Assembly: GCA_003609755.1 (NCBI GenBank)
Contig: AP017991.1
Location: 3,769,001-3,833,000 of the forward strand
DNA: 64,000 bases
Source of the DNA: Planktothrix agardhii NIES-204
Lineage (GTDB): Bacteria > Cyanobacteriota > Cyanobacteriia > Cyanobacteriales > Microcoleaceae
Reading direction: 5' to 3'
In this document: positions 53,502 through 63,132 of the stretch, piece after piece
Numbering within the stretch: position 1 is the first letter of the stretch
How the letters are laid out: the number at the start of each line of letters is the position of its first letter
Program-made: the position numbers and the translations under genes
Notes under the pieces: model-generated
Told to the model about the DNA's origin: nothing
What the model saw: the letters and a program-made list of their open reading frames with translations, nothing else
Database searches by the model: none

Positions 53502-55784
53502 CTAATTAAAATTGTGAATGGTTTGTTGATAAAAATTTTCTAATGCTGGGACAGAACTTTTATCCTCATAGAGTATCCATTGATTTTGTTTAATTTTTTC
53601 TCTAATTGCTAATCTCCATTCTAAATCTAATCCTAACTTTATTGCTATTTTAATATACTCTTCTCGATTTTGGGCAATAGTTTCTGTAATTCCTAATCGG
53701 TTTAATATTCCCGCCGACTGACGACTTCTCATCCATTCTCCCTCACAAGTAACCAGGGGAAGACAACAGGATAAACTATCTAAAGTCGTTAAAAACCCAG
53801 TAAATTGCAGGCTATCTAAGCCAATATCAGCTAAATTATTAAGTTGTAAATAATCTAGTTTATCTAAACGTGGTAAAATTATACAATATTCTTGAATATC
53901 TAAATGATGTTCTGCAAAAGATCGTTTTAGCCGTTGTTTAAACTTTTCGGTAATTGCAGCATTCCAATGGGCTATAAACACAAATTGAGCGGTTTTTACT
54001 TGTTTTGCGATCGCCACTAATATTAAATCAAAATCTGGCAAATACTTAAATAAAGATTGACAGGATAAATATAAAATAGTATCCGCTTTTAATCCAAAAT
54101 CTAACCGAGTTTTTTGAGATTCTAATAACGGAGGTTGAGCATAATTAATTCCTAAATTCGGCAAACAAAATAACCTTTCTGAATAATGGTTTTCAGCCCT
54201 AGGAGGTTCTAATAATTCCGCAGAAATAAAATAATCAATCGTGGGTAAACCCGTAGTAATTGGATGTCCCCAGGCCGCACATTGAATTGGAGCAACTCGT
54301 AACCCGGCTATTTGGGTAAGTTGGGGACACATCCCAATATCTAAAAATACCAGAATATGAATTTGATCAGCTAAAATTTGCTCAACAATATTCTCTAAAT
54401 TACCATAGATATGATAAAATTGATCACTATAAAGTTGAAATAAATTAGTAATAAAATCCGTATCTTTTCCGGTATAATAACAATATATTTCAAATTGATC
54501 GCGATCGCAATCTCTCAACCATCCTAAAAATACTAACCCGACCGTATGCCAGGTTAAATGAGAGGAAATATAACCAACTTTAATTTTTTGATTAGGACTT
54601 AATTGTGTTAATAATAAAGGTTTTGTCCATTCAGGATAATTAGCTTTCATAATTCGATAGACAAATCCACCATATTGTTTTTGTAGCTCTAAATCATCAC
54701 ATCCCTGATATTGTAAATAAAAATGAGTTCCCCTAGCAATAGCGGTTAACGCCTGTTGTTTAACTTCTAAATCCTCTAAATCTGTTTGTTCAATTAATTT
54801 AACTAATTCCTCTGTAAAATCTTGTCTAAACTTAAAAACTTCTGGAGAATTATCATATAAAATTGGTAACAAAGATTGTTTAGCAAATCTGACAGAAATA
54901 TGATTTGTAAACCTATCAATAGATTGTTCAGCTATTTGCAATGCCGTTTGAATTTCTCCCAAACTTTGCCAAACTGAAATTAAAGCTAAATATAATTCTA
55001 TCCCATCGGGAAACCGTTGTAAAGCCTGTTCATAAATAGCAACCGCCTCCCACCCTTGATCTAAATTTTGATAACAGTTTCCCAACCTTAAATAAATATC
55101 AACTGTAGCTAATTGAGTCTGTAAAATATTATGATAAAATTGAATAGCTGTTTCATACTGATCTTGAGATTCTGCGGCTAAAGCAAAATAAAAATCCGCC
55201 CTTTCAGAATTTTGATTAACCCTGAATGCCAATCCCATCTGATATAATAAATCAGCATGATTGGGATGAATATTTAAGGCTGTTTCATAAATAGTGATCG
55301 CATCTTCTACCCGATTTTGTCCTAAAAAAAGATTGCCTAATTTTAAATATCCTATAGCTGTATGGGGTTGTCGATCTATTCCTTGCTGATAATAGAATTG
55401 TGCTGTTTGAAATTCTCCCAATTCTGCCAACAAGTCACCCAATTTTAAACACCCATCTATGCCTTTCTTATCTAAATCAATCCCCAATTTATAGGCTGAA
55501 ATTGCTTCAGTAATATTCCCCAGTTTTTCCCAAACCGAACCCAAACTATAATATTGACTCCCTTGGGTTCCATCTAAGATTAAGCAATGTTCTAAAATTT
55601 CCAATACTTGATCATATTTCTTCTCATAAAAATACGTCCTTGCTAAACCTTGCAACGCCTGAATATTATTCTGATCTAACTCTAAAATCCGTTGATATTT
55701 TGCCTGTGCGGGTTCAAAATATCCCGCCTGTTCCAAGGCTAATGCCTCGGCATATAACCGTTGAATATTAATAAGTAGTTGCAC
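53502..55784 (-). CDS. TPR protein with GT41 (SPINDLY/O-GlcNAc transferase-like) domain
   Basis: 760 residues. Residues 1-310 consist of tetratricopeptide repeats (YQRILELDQNNIQALQGLA; YYSLGSVWEKLGNITEAISA). Residues ~395-760 are a GT41 catalytic domain: KVGYISSHLTWHTVGLVFLG with the conserved histidine, VFLDIGMCPQLTQIAGLRVA, QCAAWGHPITTGLPTIDYF and CEGEWMRSRQSAGILNRLG. It would transfer a sugar to protein Ser/Thr, with the TPRs choosing the substrate. It lies among secreted RTX, HEAT and GT2 genes, so surface-protein glycosylation is a fair guess. Confidence 0.92.
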   Translation of the reverse strand: MQLLINIQRLYAEALALEQAGYFEPAQAKYQRILELDQNNIQALQGLARTYFYEKKYDQVLEILEHCLILDGTQGSQYYSLGSVWEKLGNITEAISAYKLGIDLDKKGIDGCLKLGDLLAELGEFQTAQFYYQQGIDRQPHTAIGYLKLGNLFLGQNRVEDAITIYETALNIHPNHADLLYQMGLAFRVNQNSERADFYFALAAESQDQYETAIQFYHNILQTQLATVDIYLRLGNCYQNLDQGWEAVAIYEQALQRFPDGIELYLALISVWQSLGEIQTALQIAEQSIDRFTNHISVRFAKQSLLPILYDNSPEVFKFRQDFTEELVKLIEQTDLEDLEVKQQALTAIARGTHFYLQYQGCDDLELQKQYGGFVYRIMKANYPEWTKPLLLTQLSPNQKIKVGYISSHLTWHTVGLVFLGWLRDCDRDQFEIYCYYTGKDTDFITNLFQLYSDQFYHIYGNLENIVEQILADQIHILVFLDIGMCPQLTQIAGLRVAPIQCAAWGHPITTGLPTIDYFISAELLEPPRAENHYSERLFCLPNLGINYAQPPLLESQKTRLDFGLKADTILYLSCQSLFKYLPDFDLILVAIAKQVKTAQFVFIAHWNAAITEKFKQRLKRSFAEHHLDIQEYCIILPRLDKLDYLQLNNLADIGLDSLQFTGFLTTLDSLSCCLPLVTCEGEWMRSRQSAGILNRLGITETIAQNREEYIKIAIKLGLDLEWRLAIREKIKQNQWILYEDKSSVPALENFYQQTIHNFN

Positions 55785-55824
55785 AAAATAAATTACCTAG
55801 TTGAGAGAGGGAACACCGGAACAG

Positions 55825-55865
55825 CCCCCCCTAGCCCCCCGTGCACGGGGGGCTAGGGGGGGAGG
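55825..55865. repeat. CCCCCCGTGCACGGGGGG palindromic element, copy 3
   Basis: Third copy of the element, preceded by CCCCCCTAG, which makes both outer arms complementary. It lies in the 227-bp gap between the GT41 and HEAT genes. Confidence 0.9.
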
Positions 55866-55946
55866 GAACAGGGTAGAGGATGTGTAATTAATTTTGTTTA
55901 GGTACTTACTAGGTCGAGGATCATTCATATTCTGAAAACCATTCAT

Positions 55947-55975
55947 AGGGTACGTCAGAAAAGTGTACGCACCCT
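55947..55975. terminator. Possible hairpin downstream of the HEAT-repeat gene
   Basis: AGGGTACG and CGCACCCT form an imperfect stem just past the HEAT-gene stop on the minus strand. Similar to the element at 38855. Confidence 0.4.
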
Positions 55976-56011
55976 GTCCTAATCTTGATGGCGACTGCTA
56001 TACCAAAAAAG

Positions 56012-56944
56012 TTAAGAACCCATACCCCGGGGTTGATTCCCCATAGGCCCAGGAATCGTTCCAGGGCGATTTCCCAGGGGGCGATTTCCCATAGGTCGAT
56101 TTCCGGGTTGATTTCCTTGAGGACTGACCCCAGGCTGATTTGATCGTTGAACCAACAATTGATTAGAGGTGAGTTGATCCAAAGTCATAGCGGCCGTTTG
56201 ACGAATTTGGCGATCGCTATTTTGTAGCGCTTGAGTTACACCCGTAATCCCCGACGCCTGAATATTCCCCAAAGCAAAAGCCGCCCTAGCCCGCACCCCC
56301 ATATCCGGGTGATTCAACGCCTCTTTCAAAGCCGGAACCGCCACCGCACCCATGCGTTTAAGGGCGATCGCCGCCGCCAGTCGGACTTCCTCATCGGTAT
56401 CCTTCAACGCCCCAATTAACGGCGGGATAGTATTTGGGGACTCGGAACCGATGACTCCCAAGCCCAAAGCCGCCCCCTGACGAACGGCGGTATCAGGATG
56501 GTTTAATCGGGGTGTCAACTCCTGAACCGCTTGCTGCAAGGCTTCTGGGGAGGCTGTGGTAATTTGTTTGAGTGCCACAGCCCCATCCATCCGCACCGCC
56601 GACACTGGATCTTTTAAGGTAGCCAACAACGCCGGAACCGCATCCACCGCATCTTGGGCCATCGCCCCCAACGCAAAAGCCGCCCCCCGACGGATGCTTT
56701 CCTGGTCATCAGTTAGGGCTTCGACTAAAATCGGAATTGCCGGAGAACCCAGGGTTTTTAAGGTTTTGATCGCTTCTAAACGGTTCTGTCGGTTAGTATC
56801 AGTTAATTTTTGTAACTGATCAATCACCGCCGTTGTAGTCATAGCTTGGGTTTGAGTTTTTCCCCCAAACAATAGCACCATTGATAAACATAATAATGCT
56901 AATTTTGCAGAATAAAACCCATTAAATTTGGTGTTGGTTTCCAT
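56012..56944 (-). CDS. Secreted HEAT-repeat protein with Gly/Asn/Pro/Arg-rich tail
   Basis: 310 residues. A signal peptide (LALLCLSMVLLFGG, then TQAMT) is followed by PBS-lyase/HEAT repeats from about 55 to 255 (SIRRGAAFALGAMAQDAVDA; AVRQGAALGLGVIGSES). The last ~45 residues are a low-complexity repeat of GN(R/Q)P units such as GNRPMGNRPLGNRPG. HEAT repeats bind other proteins. The tail may be a disordered or wall-interacting segment. The partner is unknown. Confidence 0.82.
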   Translation of the reverse strand: METNTKFNGFYSAKLALLCLSMVLLFGGKTQTQAMTTTAVIDQLQKLTDTNRQNRLEAIKTLKTLGSPAIPILVEALTDDQESIRRGAAFALGAMAQDAVDAVPALLATLKDPVSAVRMDGAVALKQITTASPEALQQAVQELTPRLNHPDTAVRQGAALGLGVIGSESPNTIPPLIGALKDTDEEVRLAAAIALKRMGAVAVPALKEALNHPDMGVRARAAFALGNIQASGITGVTQALQNSDRQIRQTAAMTLDQLTSNQLLVQRSNQPGVSPQGNQPGNRPMGNRPLGNRPGTIPGPMGNQPRGMGS

Positions 56945-56963
56945 AAAAGCTCCTGGGTTTTGT

Positions 56964-57758
56964 TTATAAATTAAAATCGAAAGCGTTACTAAAAACGAAA
57001 TCCAAATCGAAGGTTAACTGAGCAGGTAAAAATCCATCATTAATCACTGCACCCAAAATTCTTCCGTCTAATAATTCCACAATAATATCATTTAAGCCAT
57101 CGCCATTGAGATCATTTTCTTGGGGTAACAAATCAAACCGATCTCTAAATAATGAATTAGAATCAATTTGAGTTCCCACCGGAACCGCGATTTTATCTCC
57201 ATTAAACGGACTGGTTCCCGGTTCAAATTGTCGGATTTCATCTACATTCCGCACCCGAAGACTGGCTTCACCTGGGTCGAAAATAAAGGTATCATTTCCT
57301 AAACCACCGATTAATGTATCAACCCCACCATCCCCATCTACAATATCATTTCCTAAATCACCAAATAGTATATCTCCATCTTCATCACCATAAAGAGTAT
57401 CATTGCCTTGACCGCCATAAATACTATCGGCATTAAATCCTCCTTCTAGGACATCATCCCCGAAATTTCCGAAGATTAAATCATTACCAGAACTGGCAAA
57501 AATCCGATCATTATCTTGTCCACCAAATAGCGTATCAAATCCATTGGATGCGACCAGAGTATCATTTCCTTGATTGCCATTAATCAGTAAGTTATCGTTG
57601 ATATTAGAACTCTGTAAATTATCATTTCCTGCCAATAATAGCACACCGTCTGGATAGGCGGAAACCTGTCCAGAAAATAGAAGAACATTATCATCTTGGG
57701 GACTTGCTAAAAGGGCAAATACACCGGGAATTGTGCTAGGAGTGAGAAAATTAGCCAT
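56964..57758 (-). CDS. RTX (hemolysin-type calcium-binding) repeat protein
   Basis: 264 residues. Central glycine/aspartate nonapeptides of the GGxGxDxLx type: FGGQDNDRIFASSGNDLIFG, EGGFNADSIYGGQGNDTLYG, GGVDTLIGGLGNDTFIFDPG. These bind calcium and fold as a beta-roll after export, normally by a type I secretion system. The C-terminus (residues ~190-264) matches the flanking domain found in cyanobacterial RTX proteins. No enzymatic domain is present. Expected at the cell surface. Confidence 0.88.
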   Translation of the reverse strand: MANFLTPSTIPGVFALLASPQDDNVLLFSGQVSAYPDGVLLLAGNDNLQSSNINDNLLINGNQGNDTLVASNGFDTLFGGQDNDRIFASSGNDLIFGNFGDDVLEGGFNADSIYGGQGNDTLYGDEDGDILFGDLGNDIVDGDGGVDTLIGGLGNDTFIFDPGEASLRVRNVDEIRQFEPGTSPFNGDKIAVPVGTQIDSNSLFRDRFDLLPQENDLNGDGLNDIIVELLDGRILGAVINDGFLPAQLTFDLDFVFSNAFDFNL

Positions 57759-57807
57759 AGTTAAAACTGTCCTAAGTTATTTCTGAACAAACTTTACAGG
57801 GTTTTGG

Positions 57808-59265
57808 TTAGGTTGGCAAACCCCATTGGATAGAATTATAGATCAATACCGCTTGAGGCTCGAAATTGGGGGGAAATAGCTGATAATCGGGATGGGAATA
57901 GATTTTATCATAAAAATTCAGATCCATTGCTTGACCTTCTAACATATTTTGACAGGTTTTTTGTTGAGTATGGAGTCGAAAATAAGATAGAGTTTCTTCG
58001 ACAAAACCGACTTTAAATTGTGCCAATATTCTCCACCATAAATCTAAATCGACTAATTGATTTAATTCGGGGTCAAAACCTGCTATAGTTTTAAATACGG
58101 ATTTTCTTAATAACACGGTGCTGGGTTCTCCAATTTTATTAATCGGATGTTGCCATAAATTGGGATCGGCTAAGAGGTCTTTTCCCCATTGAATTGATTT
58201 TAAATTAGACCAACTTTGATGTAAATTAGCGAATTGTTGATAAACTGCGATTAATTCTAAATTAATATTTTCTTGTTCAAGAAAAAACATTTCTCTAGGT
58301 GAAAACACTAATCCAATATCAGGATCTGTTTCGGCTAAATTAAGCATTTTTTCGATACAATTAGGCATTAAAATATCATCTTGATAGACAAATTTAATAT
58401 ATTTACCCTGAGATTGATTAATACAAAAATTGCTATTTTCTGCTAATCCTAAATTTTGATGAGTTAAAATATTAATCGGAATAGAAGTTTGGGCTTGAAA
58501 AGATTGGGCGATCGCGATGGTATGATCGGAGGAATTATCATCAGAAATAATTAATTCTATCGCGGAATAGGTTTGAGATAAAATACTAGATATCGCTTCA
58601 GCAATAAATCTTTCTCCGTTATAAACCGGAATACAAACACTAACTAAAGGCAATTTTTTAATTTCTTGATTTAAACAATTATTAAATTTAAGCTCACATA
58701 TTTTTTCAGAAAGTTGATGAATAATCAAATTATTTTGACTATTTTTAAACTTAAATTCCCAATTAAAATTATCTATATAATCTTCCTTTAATATAATTTC
58801 CTTTTCCCAAATTGCTTTTCTAAAAATAGATCTAATTTTTACTCCTTCCCCATTTTCCTGAAAACTCTTTAATTCTGGAATTTGATTAACTCCATCTACT
58901 TCTAAATTATTATCTAAAATATTAATAGCTTCTGCCAAACCTTTCGGAAAAAAAGTAACCGGATATTGTACCCAAACAATATAATTACCCTGTGCTTTTG
59001 CAATGGCTTGATTAAAAATTTCTTGACTATTAAAAGCAGGCTCAAAATATAAAACTTGATGACCTTGCAGGTTCAAATAGTTCAGAATCTCAACTAATTC
59101 AAAATCAAATAAATTGCAATTTACTAAAACAATAAATTCATAACTAACCTCTAAATTATACTCTAAATTTGTAATCATATCTAATAAAAAATTCTCCTGT
59201 TTCCAGAGGGTAATAATCATAGATAATTTTATCTTTTCCATCTCCAAACTATTTTGCATCATCAT
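57808..59265 (-). CDS. Family 2 glycosyltransferase with a divergent N-terminal half
   Basis: 485 residues. Residues ~205-430 form a canonical GT2 domain: VSVCIPVYNGERFIAEAISS, IISDDNSSD and the DxD-like YQDDILMPN. Residues ~10-170 look like a second, degenerate GT2-like unit (LSMIITLWKQENFLLDMITN; IVWVQYPVTFF). It probably adds sugars to a surface polysaccharide or protein and lies next to RTX and GT41 genes. Confidence 0.86.
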   Translation of the reverse strand: MMMQNSLEMEKIKLSMIITLWKQENFLLDMITNLEYNLEVSYEFIVLVNCNLFDFELVEILNYLNLQGHQVLYFEPAFNSQEIFNQAIAKAQGNYIVWVQYPVTFFPKGLAEAINILDNNLEVDGVNQIPELKSFQENGEGVKIRSIFRKAIWEKEIILKEDYIDNFNWEFKFKNSQNNLIIHQLSEKICELKFNNCLNQEIKKLPLVSVCIPVYNGERFIAEAISSILSQTYSAIELIISDDNSSDHTIAIAQSFQAQTSIPINILTHQNLGLAENSNFCINQSQGKYIKFVYQDDILMPNCIEKMLNLAETDPDIGLVFSPREMFFLEQENINLELIAVYQQFANLHQSWSNLKSIQWGKDLLADPNLWQHPINKIGEPSTVLLRKSVFKTIAGFDPELNQLVDLDLWWRILAQFKVGFVEETLSYFRLHTQQKTCQNMLEGQAMDLNFYDKIYSHPDYQLFPPNFEPQAVLIYNSIQWGLPT

Positions 59266-59472
59266 TTAATTCTTCAGTCAGAGTTTCTAAGTAGTTACAC
59301 AAAATAAATTACGAAGTATAGTTCTTAATCTTATCAAAATTAATGGCTATCATTCTCCGACAATGACTCAAAGAATGATAGCCGAAAATATTATTGATTT
59401 TTGGCTTTTTCGTACCTAATTTTTGGCAAATTAAACAGCCCTGGGGGGCTTAACCTAGGGTCGGTTGGATAT

Positions 59473-59589
59473 TTAGTCGATATTAAGTTGGTTTCCCCGA
59501 CGATATTGTTGGTACGCCGCAAAAAATAACCCGGATAGGGTAACGACAATTAAACCCAGAACAATTCCCGATAATAATGGTTCTACCAC
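59473..59589 (-). CDS. petG: Cytochrome b6f complex subunit V (PetG)
   Basis: 38 residues from GTG 59589, with GGAG 8-11 bases upstream. Sequence begins [20 protein letters not shown] and continues [14 protein letters not shown], which is unmistakably PetG: one membrane helix with a short basic stromal-side tail. It stabilises the b6f complex in the thylakoid membrane. It is divergent from the CytM-like gene 160 bp away. Too short for usual ORF cut-offs. Confidence 0.95.
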   Translation of the reverse strand: MVEPLLSGIVLGLIVVTLSGLFFAAYQQYRRGNQLNID

Positions 59590-59749
59590 TAGATAACTCC
59601 TTGGTGTTAATTTGAGCAATTAATCTCTAATCATACCCTTAACCGTTGACGCTTCACTGTTGAGCGCTCTTGCTCTTAACCAGACAACACGATAAACTGG
59701 GTAGGATGTAAAGATTCTTGTAGATCAGTCTCAAATTATTAGAAACACC

Positions 59750-60130
59750 TTGGATAACCAGCTTGCAATTACAGAAATTGATGTCCTGATCAAACGAGCC
59801 TCCATCACTACCCTGGCCTTGATGGTTTTGATCCTGGGTTGGATTTTTGTCCTTCCTAAGTTACAGGTTTCTGATCCCTATGTGGAGAATGTGCTATCCA
59901 TCAAAGGGGATTTTGTCCGAGGACAGGCAATTTTTCTTTATAACTGTGCCGGGTGTCACGCTTGGCAAACCGATAGTCAAGTAGGGCCAAGTCTTCAGGA
60001 TGTTTCCCAACGGAAATCAGAAGTAGGCATTATTCAGCAAGTCACCGGTGGTAATACCCCACCCATGCCAAAATTTCAACCCAATCCCCAGGAAATGGCC
60101 GACCTGTTGAATTATTTGGAAACTCTATAG
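59750..60130 (+). CDS. CytM-like c-type cytochrome
   Basis: 126 residues from TTG 59750. An N-terminal membrane anchor at about 18-38 (ASITTLALMVLILGWIFVLP) is followed by a monohaem domain with C66-A-G-C69-H70 and axial M106 in PPMPKF. The pattern SDPYVENVLSIKGD...RGQAIF matches cytochrome cM of cyanobacteria. It may carry electrons between the b6f or oxidase chain and others; its role in the family is still debated. Divergent from petG, and separated from tRNA-Thr by 62 bp. Confidence 0.85.
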   Translation: MDNQLAITEIDVLIKRASITTLALMVLILGWIFVLPKLQVSDPYVENVLSIKGDFVRGQAIFLYNCAGCHAWQTDSQVGPSLQDVSQRKSEVGIIQQVTGGNTPPMPKFQPNPQEMADLLNYLETL

Positions 60131-60192
60131 CCCAAAAAAATCTCAAAAAGTCTTGATCAAAATTAGTAACTTTTGCTATAATCGGAAACGTT

Positions 60193-60264
60193 GCTGGTGT
60201 AGCTCAGTGGTAGAGCAGCTGATTTGTAATCAGCCGGTCGCAAGTTCAAATCTTGTCACCAGCT
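60193..60264 (+). tRNA. trnT: tRNA-Thr (UGU)
   Basis: 72-nt cloverleaf without encoded CCA. Acceptor GCTGGTG pairs with CACCAGC; D arm GCTC...GAGC; anticodon stem GCTGA/TCAGC with loop TTTGTAA, so anticodon UGU reads ACA; T arm GTTCAAATC. Lies between the cytochrome and nnr genes. Confidence 0.97.
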
Positions 60265-60352
60265 TTCATGATCTGTGACAATCTTTTCTTGTGCCTTGCT
60301 CACGGATGATTACAGCCCATTACTCTAGCACTGAGAACCTAGAAGAAACGGT

Positions 60353-61924
60353 ATGAATGCTAAGATTAGATCCAAAAAAATTCAACAAATTGTTGTTACG
60401 GCAGAACAGATGCGAAATATCGAAGAACGTATCTTTTCTGCCGGGATACCTGTGGCGGCTTTAATGGAAAAAGTTGCCGGAAAAATTAACCACAGGTTAC
60501 AGACTCTATTCTCAGAAAAATCAATCACTTCGGCTGATAAAATCGGAATATTAGTAGGGCCAGGACATAATGGTGGTGATGGATTAGTGGTAGCGAGGGA
60601 ACTCTATTTTTTGGGTTATAATATTGTAATTTATAGTCCAATTTCAAAGCCTAAAGAATTAACCGAATCCCATGCCAAATATGCTATTAGTTTGGGAATT
60701 AATTTTAGTTCTAATATTAAAGAATTATATGACTGTGATATTTTGATTGATGGGTTATTTGGATTTGGTTTAGAGCGAGAAATTACCGGAAAAATTGCCA
60801 ATGCTATCAATATAATTAATAATTTGAATAAATTTGTCATTAGCATTGATTTACCATCGGGAATTCATACGGATACAGGGGAAATATTAGGAACAGCAAT
60901 TAGAGCAAATATTACCCTCTGTTTGGGACTATGGAAACAAGCATTTTTACAAGATACCGGATTAGATTATATTGGCAGAGCAGAACTGATTGATTTTGAT
61001 ATTCCTAGGGCGGATATTAATGCTGTCATCGGGGAATATCCTATCCTAAATCGCATCACTCAGGACACGGCAATTAATAGTTTACCTTTGCCCCGTCCCG
61101 CTAATCATCATAAATATAAAAACGGTTATTTATTAATTATAGCAGGTTCCAAACAATATACAGGAGCCGCCATTTTAGCTGGATTAGGAGCCAGAGCAAG
61201 CGGTGTGGGAATGCTTTCTATTGCTGTACCCAATTCGATTAAACCCTTGTTAAGTTTGCAACTACCAGAATCCCTAATTATTGGCTGTCCTGAAACTGAA
61301 AATGGAGCTATTCTTGAACTTCCAGAAGATATAGATTTAAACCGCTATCAAACTATTGTTTGTGGCCCTGGATTAACAATAGAAGCTGAAGCTATTGTGG
61401 AAAGAATATTAACAGCAAATTGTGCAATTATTTTAGATGCGGATGCTTTAAATATCTTGGCTAAATTGAATCCAGTTCTCGCCCTATCTTCTCGTAAATT
61501 TCCGACTATTATAACACCCCATTTTGGAGAATTTAAACGGCTATTTCCCGAATTGATAGCATTAGAAAAAAATCAAATAATATTAGCCAAACAAGCCGCC
61601 GAATTAACGGGTGCTATTATTGTTTTAAAAGGGGCTAGAACCTGTGTAGCTACTCCGAATCAAGTTTGGATTAATCCTGATAGTACCCCAGCTTTAGGTC
61701 GTGGGGGAAGCGGGGATGTTTTAACGGGATTATTAGGAGGGCTTTTACCCCCTGTTATTTTAGCGGAAAAACCTGTAGAATTAATAGTTAATACGGCGGT
61801 TTGGTGGCATTCCCAAGCCGGGATTTTAGCCGCAACAGAACGCACGGAATTAGGGGTTGATGCCTATACATTAACTCAATATTTAATTCCAGCTTTAACA
61901 CAGTTCCTAAAAACCATAAATTAA
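60353..61924 (+). CDS. nnr: Bifunctional NAD(P)H-hydrate repair enzyme Nnr
   Basis: 523 residues. The N-terminal YjeF_N epimerase (residues ~15-235) has VTAEQMRNIEERIFSAGIPV, GPGHNGGDGLVVARELY and SIDLPSGIHTDTG. The C-terminal ADP-dependent dehydratase (~245-523) has HHKYKNGYLLIIAGSKQYTG and GRGGSGDVLTGLLGGLLPP. It repairs damaged NADH/NADPH hydrates. Starts 88 bp after the tRNA; followed after 14 bp by the M23 peptidase gene. Confidence 0.95.
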   Translation: MNAKIRSKKIQQIVVTAEQMRNIEERIFSAGIPVAALMEKVAGKINHRLQTLFSEKSITSADKIGILVGPGHNGGDGLVVARELYFLGYNIVIYSPISKPKELTESHAKYAISLGINFSSNIKELYDCDILIDGLFGFGLEREITGKIANAINIINNLNKFVISIDLPSGIHTDTGEILGTAIRANITLCLGLWKQAFLQDTGLDYIGRAELIDFDIPRADINAVIGEYPILNRITQDTAINSLPLPRPANHHKYKNGYLLIIAGSKQYTGAAILAGLGARASGVGMLSIAVPNSIKPLLSLQLPESLIIGCPETENGAILELPEDIDLNRYQTIVCGPGLTIEAEAIVERILTANCAIILDADALNILAKLNPVLALSSRKFPTIITPHFGEFKRLFPELIALEKNQIILAKQAAELTGAIIVLKGARTCVATPNQVWINPDSTPALGRGGSGDVLTGLLGGLLPPVILAEKPVELIVNTAVWWHSQAGILAATERTELGVDAYTLTQYLIPALTQFLKTIN

Positions 61925-61938
61925 ATCAGGAGATAACC

Positions 61939-62661
61939 ATGAAATTACAAGTTTTAGAACATACGATTTTTAAGCTCCATCCGGTTGTAGCCGAAGCTGT
62001 TGCTTATAATGAAAAAATATCGGTTTATTGTGATACAATATTTGAAATAGAAAGTTATTCTGAGGCAGAAGATAACCATTTACAGGTTAATTTCCTATCT
62101 CCCAAACCCAAAAATATGACAACTTGGTTCGTTCCGGCTCATCAAGTTAAACTATTAGAAACCGATGAAGAATTAACCGTATCCCGTTCAGTTTCTTCGG
62201 CTTCCTTTGCGGTGTCTAATTCAGAATGGATATGGCCAATGACCGGAACCAGTATGGGTTCCGTAACTGAATTTGGTTATGCTAGAGGTAGACTTCATGC
62301 AGGTGTTGATATTGGGGGATATACTCCCGATGAATGTTATGCGGCGAGTGATGGAGTGGTTGATTATATTAAAAATGATCCTAGTGGTGCAGAAGGTCGG
62401 GCGATTTATATTAAACGTTCTAATGGTTGGAAGCACGTTTATTTTCATTTACAATCTATTCGGGTTGAAGTGGGTCAAACCATTACCCAAGGTCAATTTA
62501 TCGGGGTGCGGGGCGGTTCGGGTTTTGGGTATGAAGGGTTAGAAATTGATGGGGGAGGATATTCTATTCATCTACACTTTGAAGTTCATAATCCCGATGG
62601 TGAAAAGGTTGATCCCCGTTCCATTTTACCCAATGATGATAGTGTTCCTATTGTGGCTTAA
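61939..62661 (+). CDS. M23-family metallopeptidase-like protein
   Basis: 240 residues; RBS CAGGAG 8-13 bases before the ATG. The N-terminal ~80 residues are a beta-rich module (SVYCDTIFEIESYSEAE), followed by a Peptidase_M23 domain: GRLHAGVDIGGYTPD with H and D zinc ligands, HVYFHLQSIRVEVGQTI and the HLHFEVHNPDG segment. No signal peptide is evident, unusual for a wall endopeptidase. It may cut peptidoglycan if exported by other means. Confidence 0.85.
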   Translation: MKLQVLEHTIFKLHPVVAEAVAYNEKISVYCDTIFEIESYSEAEDNHLQVNFLSPKPKNMTTWFVPAHQVKLLETDEELTVSRSVSSASFAVSNSEWIWPMTGTSMGSVTEFGYARGRLHAGVDIGGYTPDECYAASDGVVDYIKNDPSGAEGRAIYIKRSNGWKHVYFHLQSIRVEVGQTITQGQFIGVRGGSGFGYEGLEIDGGGYSIHLHFEVHNPDGEKVDPRSILPNDDSVPIVA

Positions 62662-63080
62662 ACTAACTTTTGAGCCATGAAATCTAATAAAATTTTTCTA
62701 TGCAGAGTTCCTATTAATCTAACCATTCCTGCCTTTTCAGAATAACATTCTCCGGCTTGAATATCCTCTGGGGTTAATAATCCCATATCCCAGCCTTCAT
62801 GTAAGACTAATTGACTCAAATCAACCGTTAAAGGAGCATAAAAAACAATCCGATTAACCAGAGAATCTGGATAGGAATTGAAGGGTAAAAACGCAGGAAT
62901 ATTATAACCAATTTCTTCGAGTAATTCTCGTTTAAAGGCATTTTCTGGGGTTTCTTCGGGTTCTAAATGTCCCCCAAATAATCCCCAAACCCCAGGATGA
63001 ACAATATTAGGGATATTATCTCGTAACTGCAATAAAAACTTTCCATCTCGATAAAGAATCGCTATAGCAACTTGAATCAT
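62658..63080 (-). CDS. NUDIX hydrolase
   Basis: 140 residues. The NUDIX box reads GGHLEPEETPENAFKRELLE followed by EIG, matching G-x5-E-x7-R-E-x2-E-E-x-G. It hydrolyses a nucleoside diphosphate-linked compound; the substrate is not predictable. Convergent with the M23 gene, sharing 4 bases at the ends. Confidence 0.92.
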   Translation of the reverse strand: MIQVAIAILYRDGKFLLQLRDNIPNIVHPGVWGLFGGHLEPEETPENAFKRELLEEIGYNIPAFLPFNSYPDSLVNRIVFYAPLTVDLSQLVLHEGWDMGLLTPEDIQAGECYSEKAGMVRLIGTLHRKILLDFMAQKLV

Positions 63081-63086
63081 AATTTG

Positions 63087-63132
63087 TTACCCAAAACCCA
63101 AAACCCAAAACCCATTACCCATTACCCATTCT
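63087..63132. repeat. AAAACCC / ATTACCC heptamer repeats
   Basis: Tandem AAAACCC (63090-63113) and CCCATTA (63111-63129) units overlap the start region of the NUDIX gene and the end of the next gene. Same class as at 6258 and 15737. Confidence 0.8.
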
